Position numbers and translations under genes: made by a program
Shown: in pieces, positions 1 to 5,321 of the stretch
Position numbering within the stretch: position 1 is the first letter of the stretch
Layout: every line of letters begins with the position of its first letter
From: Verrucomicrobiota bacterium
Lineage (GTDB): Bacteria; Verrucomicrobiota; Verrucomicrobiia; Chthoniobacterales; JAFAMB01
DNA length: 5,321 nucleotides
Direction: 5' to 3'
NCBI GenBank assembly: GCA_019241095.1
Contig: JAFAXJ010000652.1
Coordinates: 1-5,321 of the forward strand
The notes under the pieces: model-generated
The model's input: only the letters and a program-made list of their open reading frames with translations
What the model was told of the DNA's origin: nothing
Database searches by the model: none

Positions 1-58
1 ATTGCGCGAAAGTGAGTGCGACTGGCAGCCACGGTTTTGATCCAATTCTCGGGCGCAG

Positions 59-1972
59 ATGGTCCAAACCTATTTTGTTCAAACTCGAGACTTGATCTTA
101 AATAACCGTAACTGGTTTGATAAAGTTCCGTCATTACGTACGAACATGGCCGAGCCCGAGTCCGAGATATTGATCAAAAACGTAAGCCGGGAATGGAATG
201 CTGCCACTCTGATGCCGGAAGCCCTTCAGTTCCTGTCAGAAGCATCTTTTTGGCGCGCGAATCTGGTCAGGCCCTCCGCTTGGATCGAACATGTTCCTTT
301 TGCCTTTTGGTTAGTTGAGGCGTTACGGCCGACGTTTCTTGTCGAGCTAGGAACGCATTACGGGACTTCTTACTGCGCATTCTGCCAAGCTGTCCAGGCC
401 CTTGGATTGCAGACAAAATGCTATGCAATCGATACATGGGAGGGAGATAGCCAGTCTGGACTATATAGCGCTGAAGTTTTCAATGAGCTCGCAGCTTACA
501 ATCAGGAATCGTATTCGGGTTTTTCGACTCTGGTGAAGTCAACGTTCGACGATGCCGCGAGATATTTCGAAGACGAGGTGATCGATATTCTGCATATCGA
601 TGGTCTCCATACCTACGATGCAGCTCGACACGACTTTGAGCAATGGTTCCCAAAACTGTCTTCTCGCGCAATAGTGCTGTTTCACGATACGAACGTTCGC
701 GAAAGAGATTTCGGGATCTTCCGGCTTTGGAAAGAACTCGAGCTGCGCTGGCCAAGTTTCGAATTTATTCACGGGAATGGCTTGGGAGTCCTTGGTGTGG
801 GGGCGGACCTGTCCGGTCCAGTATCGCAGTTGTTTGAAGCTGGGAAAGACATCGAAGTCGCCTCTATCATCCGCCTGGTTTACTCCAGCTTGGGCAGAGG
901 GACGCGCCTGCGGATGGACAAGGAGCTGCAATTTAAAAGCTTGCAATCTGACATTGACCAGCGAGCGCAGCGTATCGCGAATTTGGATAGCGAGCTGACG
1001 AGCCGGGACCAACAAATTGCCAATCTGAATCAGGAATTAGGGCGCCAGACCGAGCGCATCTCGAGCTTGGGTGACGAGCTTGCAATTCACGACGAGCAAG
1101 TGACCAATCTGAATCGAGAACTGATGCGGCAGGCCGAGCGCATCTCACTCTTGGGTGGCGAACTGGCTAACCGGGACGAGCAAATTACCAAGTTAAATCA
1201 AGAACTGAGACAGAATACTGAGAGCATCTCGGTGCTAGGTAGTCAGCTCGCTAGCCTAAATCGGGAGTTGGAGTCCCGCGCTCAAACCGTCTCTGCTCTC
1301 AATCTCGAGTTGGCCCAAAAACGCTCGAGCGAGGAGCACCTGCGAAATGCTTTGAGCGAAACCAAACGGCGCGGTACCGAACTCGAGCGCAAAATCGATT
1401 CAATGCAGGAGAGCAAATCTTGGCAAATTACCAAGCCCTTACGAGAAATGGATCACATTGTTTCCGCGAAGGCCGGTTTGTGGTCAAACTTGAGAGATGA
1501 AGCTACAATATTCGCCTGGAGAGTAGGCGTCCGCCTGCCAATCATTCGTCAAGCCAAAGTATTACGGTCTCAAATGGAACGAATCAAAGCAGAGCATCTC
1601 CTTGATGCTCGCTGGTACCGGGAGCAGTACGAGGGCATGCCAGGCGCTTGCGGGCATCCCATATTGCATTATTTGCTCGTGGGAGCGAAGCGTGGTTGTC
1701 TGCCTAACCCGCTATTTGATTCCAGCTGGTATCTGCAAAAGCATCCCGAAGTTAGGAAAGCCAGGATGAATCCGCTAATGCACTATGTTGAATACGGCGT
1801 AAAATTCGGATTTAATCCGGGGCCAAATTTCGACAACGATTCGTATTTGGCCCATAATCCTGAGGCGGCTGCTTCAGGCGCTAATCCGTTGGGTCATTAT
1901 CTGCTTAGGCTTAAGCTGAAACACTCCCCAAATCATCCACCAAAGCTAAATGCCAAAAAACCGAGGGCATAG
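59..1972 (+). CDS. SAM-dependent methyltransferase fused to a repeat-built coiled coil and three WYL/NPL-HY modules
   Basis: The 637-residue product has three parts. Residues about 50-280 form a class I methyltransferase of the Methyltransf_24 type: SAM-binding glycine loop VELGTHYGTSY (95-105), acidic strand end AIDTWEGD (123-130), HIDGLHTYDAARHDFEQW (179-196) and VLFHDTN (206-212). Residues about 285-450 are a coiled coil. SKSWQITKPLR (452-462) is a linker motif I recall from rhizobial and Burkholderia glycan enzymes. Residues 514-627 hold three related modules. There is no signal peptide or membrane segment, so the protein is probably cytoplasmic. The likely role is methylating a surface glycan or its precursor; the acceptor cannot be read from sequence. 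ATG 59 is the first start after an in-frame stop at 38-40, but it has no clear ribosome binding site. ATG 146 (residue 30, MAEPES) lies closer to where I recall relatives beginning, and could be the true start. The methyltransferase call is firm; the function of the whole is inferred. Confidence 0.88.
   Translation: MVQTYFVQTRDLILNNRNWFDKVPSLRTNMAEPESEILIKNVSREWNAATLMPEALQFLSEASFWRANLVRPSAWIEHVPFAFWLVEALRPTFLVELGTHYGTSYCAFCQAVQALGLQTKCYAIDTWEGDSQSGLYSAEVFNELAAYNQESYSGFSTLVKSTFDDAARYFEDEVIDILHIDGLHTYDAARHDFEQWFPKLSSRAIVLFHDTNVRERDFGIFRLWKELELRWPSFEFIHGNGLGVLGVGADLSGPVSQLFEAGKDIEVASIIRLVYSSLGRGTRLRMDKELQFKSLQSDIDQRAQRIANLDSELTSRDQQIANLNQELGRQTERISSLGDELAIHDEQVTNLNRELMRQAERISLLGGELANRDEQITKLNQELRQNTESISVLGSQLASLNRELESRAQTVSALNLELAQKRSSEEHLRNALSETKRRGTELERKIDSMQESKSWQITKPLREMDHIVSAKAGLWSNLRDEATIFAWRVGVRLPIIRQAKVLRSQMERIKAEHLLDARWYREQYEGMPGACGHPILHYLLVGAKRGCLPNPLFDSSWYLQKHPEVRKARMNPLMHYVEYGVKFGFNPGPNFDNDSYLAHNPEAAASGANPLGHYLLRLKLKHSPNHPPKLNAKKPRA
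962..1255 (+). repeat. Seven tandem 42-bp units encoding 14-residue coiled-coil repeats (84-bp higher-order unit)
   Basis: Residues 302-399 of the methyltransferase fusion divide without gaps into seven 14-residue units starting at 302, 316, 330, 344, 358, 372 and 386. From 316 on, two types alternate: RDQQIANLNQELGR-like (316, 344, 372) and QTERISSLGDELA-like (330, 358, 386), giving an 84-bp super-repeat. The similarity is visible in the DNA: units at 1046 and 1130 share CCGAGCGCATCTC. Heptad a positions are hydrophobic from I306 to L418 every seven residues. Heptad d positions alternate Leu (309, 323, 337, 351, 365, 379, 393) with polar residues (R316, Q330, H344, Q358, R372, N386). After the last unit a 7-residue half unit (400-406) shifts this alternation, and one more unit follows (407-420, bases 1277-1318). 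Confidence 0.85.
1598..1939 (+). repeat. Three C-terminal WY(L)/NPL-HY protein modules of about 37-39 residues
   Basis: The end of the methyltransferase fusion repeats one pattern three times, at residues 514-551, 552-590 and 591-627: [LF]D-x-x-[WS]-Y, then a Pro-containing segment such as HPEV or NPEA, then [HN]P[IL]-x-HY, then a Gly-rich turn and NP or NHP. Clear landmarks are ARWYREQY with HPILHYLLVGAKRG, SSWYLQKHPEV with NPLMHYVEYGVKFG, and DSYLAHNPEA with NPLGHYLLRLKL. The third copy has lost the aromatic Trp and the terminal glycines, so it is a degenerate end copy. Similar modules flank glycosyltransferase domains in rhizobial surface-polysaccharide proteins as I recall them. Their function is not known to me; binding of glycan or of partner enzymes is a guess. 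Confidence 0.8.
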
Positions 1973-2214
1973 GCGCAGACGATTTGGAAATTCCAACTAA
2001 TTGCCCATAGCTTCGCCCCTCCAGGGGCGTTAGATCATGCCCTGAGATTCAATGTCTGGGCTGGACAAAAATCAAAACCATACGATTGGGAATCGGCTTT
2101 GAAAATCAATTGAGGCTTGGTCAATAGCTACAGGAGCCATGTTACGTAATACAGTCTTTAATTCGCTCGTCTGCGAGATCACCCCGGGGTTATTTCCATG
2201 ACGCCTGGTGTGAC
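1973..2214. other. Convergent intergenic gap, no supported gene
   Basis: The 242 bp lie between the stop codons of two convergent genes. They hold a short palindrome TTGGAAATTCCAA (1984-1996), the compact hairpin at 2014-2029, an 8-bp palindrome TTACGTAA and a 10-bp palindrome ACCCCGGGGT (2181-2190). I see no long open frame, tRNA fold or insertion-sequence end here. Confidence 0.6.
2014..2029. terminator. Possible bidirectional terminator hairpin
   Basis: CGCCCCTCCAGGGGCG folds as a perfect 6-bp G+C stem around the loop TCCA. It lies 41 bp after the stop codon of the methyltransferase gene and between two converging genes, where a shared terminator would be expected. Neither side carries a proper T run (only TTAG follows on the plus strand), so intrinsic termination is uncertain. 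Confidence 0.4.
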
Positions 2215-3852
2215 TTAGTTACCAACCAGCTCCCAGACCGGCAGATCTGGAACTACCTGTTCAATGTCTGCAGAGGTTAGTTGCTGCGGTTTACTTACGT
2301 CTAAAACAACAACAAATACGCGTCGGCCGTTCGCAGTTATCTCATGCCTTCTGGGCAATGTATTCACCAGCCTCCAATCAATATGATCGATTCGAAGAAA
2401 TTCCAAGACCCACGAGTCGGATCCGGCTATGAGGTACACGATCGGAGCATGTTTCTCAGCAGCAATAAGCTGCAGCTCTCGATAGATCGGCAAGAGGCTT
2501 GGCCGTTCACTGAATGTGAGTTCTTCTCGTTTTGACAGGGCTCTAATGAGATCCATCGGGCGCCGATCCCAAGAGATGATGGGTGTCAAAGCTAAGGAAA
2601 AGAGAATTGAGACTTGGAACAGCCGTTGTGCAGGTTTTTGGCAGGCCGATCTCTCGGCAAAGGTATAAATGATTGCGGCAACGCCGAATAGAGAAAAGGT
2701 TAGAACGAGAAACCGTGCATTCCAAGGCATCCAGGCCACGGTCCAACAAATCAGCGACAGAGTAGCAAACCCGCCCATCGCTAGCGTCCAGGCCGCAGAA
2801 TTGGCTCGCGTCAGCAACACTATAAATAGACATTCGGAAAAAGCTAACCACCCAAAAATCCCAAAATCCGAAGAATCGTCCCCGCCCGTTTTTCTGAATT
2901 GCAGGCTGAAGTCATTAAAATCAGGACGATAGCCGGCATTTGTTAGACCGAGACGATGTAGCAATAGCCTTGCAAAATCTGCAAGGGGAACGGCAAATGT
3001 CCGCTGAATCTCTCCGGTGTATATGCCCGGTGAGATGTTCCCTATATAATATCGTAGGAAATTAGCTAAAGCGCCTTGAAGGCCATCTCGGTTCAAATGG
3101 GCGCTGACGAAAGTGCTTGGTCCAAGTGCGTTGCCATAACGAAAATAGGAAAGAAGATAAGTTTCAATGCTCCCGAACAAAATGAGGGAGATTAGCAGGG
3201 CAGCCAAAAAAGCACCTAGGTTCGCCTTCCATCGGCTGATAATAATGATCGTAACTGCACATAGCCCGAGAGAAAAAAAAATCCCGGTCGTTTTCGTCCC
3301 GAACATGAACCCGAGGCTCAGTGCACATGCTCCCAAGAGCCAGTTTTTGCGCTCGTTACTGTACCGATACATCGCGTAGAGCCACGAGCCGAAAAGAAAA
3401 ACAATTGCGAAATCATTCTTTGTGCTGGTCGCCTGGTAAATTAAGGTCGGCATCGAAACCAATGCCAGACACGTCCAAAGCGCTAAATGCTTCGTGTAAC
3501 AATCGCATAACAGTTTGTACACGATTATCATTGTGCCGAGCAGGCATAGGAAACTTGGCAAAGCTTCCGCGAACCCAAGTTTGACGAGCGGATAATGCAC
3601 GGCGTCAAAGGTCCAGGGAAAGATGACCTGTCGTTCTGAGTACCAGCAGGAGTTAGCCCAAAAACCTGCCTTTTCCGCAATTAAAAGCCGACCCAGATTG
3701 TAAACTTGCGAGTCCCAGTTAGTGACAGGAAGCAAAATGGCGCACGCTGCCCAGTAGCTCAACGAGATAACTAAGATGCCTCGGAGGACAATTATTTTAG
3801 ACACTTTCTTGGTCGACGTTCTATTTAAAGTTGAGTCGACGCGCAAAGGCAC
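2215..3852 (-). CDS. GT39/ArnT-like (PMT_2 type) polytopic membrane glycosyltransferase
   Basis: The 545-residue product is an integral inner-membrane protein of GT-C type, expected to move a sugar from a polyprenyl-phosphate donor to an acceptor on the periplasmic side. After a basic N-terminus and a first membrane segment (about 21-42) comes NWDSQVYNLGR (45-55), whose Asp47 matches the catalytic acid of the first periplasmic loop. SERQVIFPWTFDAVHYP (72-88) matches the loop region that reads S-x-x-RQ-x-x-x-P in relatives. ATSTKNDFAIVF (141-152) matches the STQND motif opening a later membrane segment. About ten or eleven hydrophobic segments run to residue 428; a hydrophilic tail of about 115 residues, probably periplasmic, completes the protein. 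The start is GTG, with an in-frame stop three codons upstream and no Shine-Dalgarno sequence; GTG at Val17 is an alternative. Donor and acceptor are unknown. It is convergent with the methyltransferase gene and follows the transporter-like gene on the same strand. Confidence 0.82.
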   Translation of the reverse strand: MPLRVDSTLNRTSTKKVSKIIVLRGILVISLSYWAACAILLPVTNWDSQVYNLGRLLIAEKAGFWANSCWYSERQVIFPWTFDAVHYPLVKLGFAEALPSFLCLLGTMIIVYKLLCDCYTKHLALWTCLALVSMPTLIYQATSTKNDFAIVFLFGSWLYAMYRYSNERKNWLLGACALSLGFMFGTKTTGIFFSLGLCAVTIIIISRWKANLGAFLAALLISLILFGSIETYLLSYFRYGNALGPSTFVSAHLNRDGLQGALANFLRYYIGNISPGIYTGEIQRTFAVPLADFARLLLHRLGLTNAGYRPDFNDFSLQFRKTGGDDSSDFGIFGWLAFSECLFIVLLTRANSAAWTLAMGGFATLSLICWTVAWMPWNARFLVLTFSLFGVAAIIYTFAERSACQKPAQRLFQVSILFSLALTPIISWDRRPMDLIRALSKREELTFSERPSLLPIYRELQLIAAEKHAPIVYLIAGSDSWVLEFLRIDHIDWRLVNTLPRRHEITANGRRVFVVVLDVSKPQQLTSADIEQVVPDLPVWELVGN

Positions 3853-3901
3853 TGTGTTTTAGTTAATTTTCTAAGCTCTTGGACTGGTTGCGCCAGGACC
3901 C

Positions 3902-3919
3902 TCGAGCTTGCTCGCTCGA
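3902..3919. other. Inverted repeat with two competing stems upstream of the glycosyltransferase gene
   Basis: TCGAGC-TTGCTC-GCTCGA forms a 6-bp stem. An overlapping alternative, CGAG-CTTG-CTCG (3903-3914), uses part of the same bases, so the two cannot form together. It sits about 50 bp upstream of the GTG start of the glycosyltransferase gene. It lacks a T run and may be a leader structure, an operator or chance. Confidence 0.25.
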
Positions 3920-3961
3920 TTAGTGAAAGTATTTTAGGTTATGGTTGCGGGTGGGCTCTTA

Positions 3962-4066
3962 TCATTGACCAAATATGTGTTCGGCTATCGGCGTTGAGAT
4001 TACCGTGGCATTCAATGGAGCACAAGAGAGCGAGGCCACTAAGTCACGGCTTTGTTACATATAGCA
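3962..4066 (-). pseudogene. Possible same-frame remnant of an ABC ATP-binding domain after the stop of the transporter-like gene
   Basis: Reading on past the stop at 4067-4069 in the same frame gives CYM, a second stop, then about 30 sense codons ending APLNATVISTPIAEHIFGQ. In YddA/ABCD-type transporters the ATP-binding domain has a GTLR-x-x-L-x-YP segment after the Q-loop and ends near a TVIS-x-GHR switch motif. GP-stop-CYM and NATVIS (3995-4012) recall those two points in the correct order and frame. The stretch between them is far too short, so signature and Walker B motifs would have been deleted. The match is short and I found it by looking for it; treat it as a hint. Confidence 0.25.
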
Positions 4067-5321
4067 TCAGGGTCCGTAATCAGGTATTTGTCTTTGTCTA
4101 TCGTTAAGCAAAAGCGATGAGACAATTATCTGTGATTCGCTGCTGCAGTTCGCTTCAATGCCATCGAGGAAATCGCCGCAACTTTTGTTTTTATGCCCAT
4201 TTCCACTTCCAAAAGGTTTCGCATTTTCAGGAAACGGTATGACGTTTAATGGTGTGGAAACAGCCTGGGATATAGTAGCGGGATTGTCTAAAATGCGGGA
4301 TTGATCTGAAATATCCTCTACGAGAGCGACAGGGAAAGTTGGAAACAAGAAACTAAGAAACGTGCGAATAGGACCGATTTTGATTGTAACCGACGGTTTG
4401 GTCAGACTCTCTGGCATTTGACCATTCTGAAAAGCTTCTAAACGCACCAGGGTCGCCGTTATAAGGTTAAACGCGGGTTGCTGTGCACTAGTTAATTCCG
4501 CTGCGGAACGTAGATTATTAACTGCGTCTGTCATGCGAGCAAGATGTCCGACTCCTGTGCTGCCGTAAAACGGTATACATCTACCTGCAGTATCAGCTGC
4601 AAAATTTATCAACCCCAATCCAGCATTTACCAAGGCTATACGGATGTCGATGAAAAGCATTTCTCGATAGTCGCTTTTAAGATCTCCAATCTGTACTTCA
4701 TTGTTCTCCCGCGTGAGATTCTCGAATTTACTGCGGATCTTATTGGAAAATATGGCGCGATTACTAAGCAGTGGAATCGTTCCTTTCGAAAATTGCCAGG
4801 ACGCCGCATTTTTCAAAAGACAAAATCCCACCGTAACGAAAAGTGTTTCCGGTCTGAATCCAAAGATTATAGTAGAAAATACGGCGATATTTAACAGAGA
4901 AGTATTTGCTGCAACACTGATTGCGCTCCCTGTTTGAATCAAAATATCAATGTCGGCTAGACCTTGCGCCGCATTTGATTTTTTCATGTCATGACACTTT
5001 GCTAAAGCTGCAACAACATCGGTATATCGATCTTTTGCAAATCTCGTCATGAACGCTTGGTTAAGCCCAAGCACGACGTCTCTAACAGCGTACAAAAGAA
5101 TGACTTTGCCCGCTGCGACGAATAATCTTCCGATATCCTGTCTCAATAAATCGGGGTTGCCCGCGTGAGCCCACATATCGCCGGTAATCGGATTGAAAAT
5201 ATAGGCGCTAGCAAGAACGATCGTTGAATTGGCTGAAACAATGGCCAGTGCGCCGAGCTTGGATGGCCAGGTTTTGAAATAAGGAGCAATAAGGTTATCG
5301 CGCGTTTTATGGTGCGTACTA
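4067..5321 (-). CDS. Incomplete, divergent SbmA/BacA-YddA-type ABC transporter membrane protein, possibly decaying
   Basis: The frame is open from the right edge to TGA at 4067-4069, giving 417 visible residues; the true start is outside. ATG 5174-5176 is internal (residue 49): it lacks a ribosome binding site, and the 48 residues before it contain a membrane segment (LGALAIVSANSTIVLASAY). Family landmarks appear in order: LIAPYF near the N-terminus, DRYTDVV (97-103; relatives have Y-x-D-x-W), NAAQGLADID (116-125; relatives NPDQRIAEDI), RENNEVQIGDLKSDYRE (204-220; relatives RENAEAIA...GE) and ITATLVRLEAF (287-297; relatives end RL-x-x-F). These proteins import peptides or move lipids across the inner membrane. 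Conserved Trp, Pro and Arg positions are lost. After residue 300, where YddA-type proteins carry the ATPase, only traces are seen: GSGNGHKNKS (371-380) resembles a Walker A loop with a three-residue insertion. DNA is AT-richer than the neighbouring genes. Family membership is by eye; a non-functional relic is plausible. Confidence 0.6.
   Translation of the reverse strand, partial: STHHKTRDNLIAPYFKTWPSKLGALAIVSANSTIVLASAYIFNPITGDMWAHAGNPDLLRQDIGRLFVAAGKVILLYAVRDVVLGLNQAFMTRFAKDRYTDVVAALAKCHDMKKSNAAQGLADIDILIQTGSAISVAANTSLLNIAVFSTIIFGFRPETLFVTVGFCLLKNAASWQFSKGTIPLLSNRAIFSNKIRSKFENLTRENNEVQIGDLKSDYREMLFIDIRIALVNAGLGLINFAADTAGRCIPFYGSTGVGHLARMTDAVNNLRSAAELTSAQQPAFNLITATLVRLEAFQNGQMPESLTKPSVTIKIGPIRTFLSFLFPTFPVALVEDISDQSRILDNPATISQAVSTPLNVIPFPENAKPFGSGNGHKNKSCGDFLDGIEANCSSESQIIVSSLLLNDRQRQIPDYGP

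Noticed and set aside
539..1148. Several minus-strand and alternate-frame ORFs of 71-158 codons opposite gene 1
   Set aside because: They lie wholly within a well-supported gene. The minus-strand ones within the repeat array simply mirror its repetition, and none shows a domain or start signal.
2181..2190. ACCCCGGGGT palindrome as a terminator or operator
   Set aside because: It has no loop to form a hairpin, no T run, and a 10-bp palindrome can arise by chance.
2139..2201. Small plus-strand ORF of 20 codons (MLRNTVFNSLV...) preceded by CAGGAG
   Set aside because: The GGAG ends only two bases before the ATG, too close for normal use. The peptide has no recognisable feature, and it lies in a convergent gap with no promoter evidence.
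2344..3584. Plus-strand ORFs of 63-87 codons and a 102-codon minus-strand ORF within gene 2
   Set aside because: They overlap a membrane protein with conserved family motifs and are expected by-products of its codon pattern.
3853..3960. Promoter for the glycosyltransferase gene (TAAAAT- and TAGAAA-like -10 boxes on the minus strand)
   Set aside because: No -35 box lies at an acceptable distance, and such A+T hexamers are common in this gap.
4544..4937. Two plus-strand ORFs (116 and 78 codons) opposite gene 3
   Set aside because: The minus-strand frame carries the membrane segments and ordered SbmA/BacA-like landmarks; the plus-strand products are low-complexity in charge and resemble nothing I know. 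If gene 3 is a relic they still lack start signals.

Overview
The window holds three protein genes and no RNA gene, complete mobile element or CRISPR array. Family resemblances (a methyltransferase joined to WYL/NPL-HY modules, an STxND-type GT-C membrane enzyme, an SbmA/BacA-type membrane protein) suggest an alphaproteobacterium, most likely a Bradyrhizobium-like member of the Hyphomicrobiales. That is inference from remembered families, not a search. Base composition is uneven: hand-counted 60-base lines give 35/60 G+C in gene 1, 32/60 in gene 2, and only 23-25/60 in gene 3. This fits an accessory or island region.

Layout: gene 1 (59-1972, +) encodes a class I SAM methyltransferase domain, a long coiled coil built from 14-residue repeats, and three C-terminal WY(L)/NPL-HY modules. 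A 242-bp convergent gap with one compact hairpin follows. Gene 2 (2215-3852, -) is a polytopic glycosyltransferase of the GT39/ArnT-like (PMT_2) type. A 214-bp gap separates it from gene 3 (4067 to the right edge, -). Gene 3 is an incomplete, divergent transmembrane protein related to the SbmA/BacA and YddA/ABCD transporters. Its reading frame stays open to the last base, so the ATG at 5174-5176 is internal.

Genes 1 and 2 are both plausible cell-surface glycan genes: one would modify or cap a glycan, the other would transfer a sugar from a lipid-linked donor on the periplasmic side. They converge and so are not one operon. Gene 3 looks like a decaying peptide or lipid transporter. Its C-terminal part may be a ruined ATP-binding domain, and a further same-frame trace lies past its stop codon.

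The most interesting lead is gene 1. A methyltransferase followed by a repeat-built coiled coil recalls WbdD of E. coli O9a, whose coiled coil acts as a ruler for O-antigen length. Here the ruler would be made of near-identical DNA repeats and could change length by recombination.
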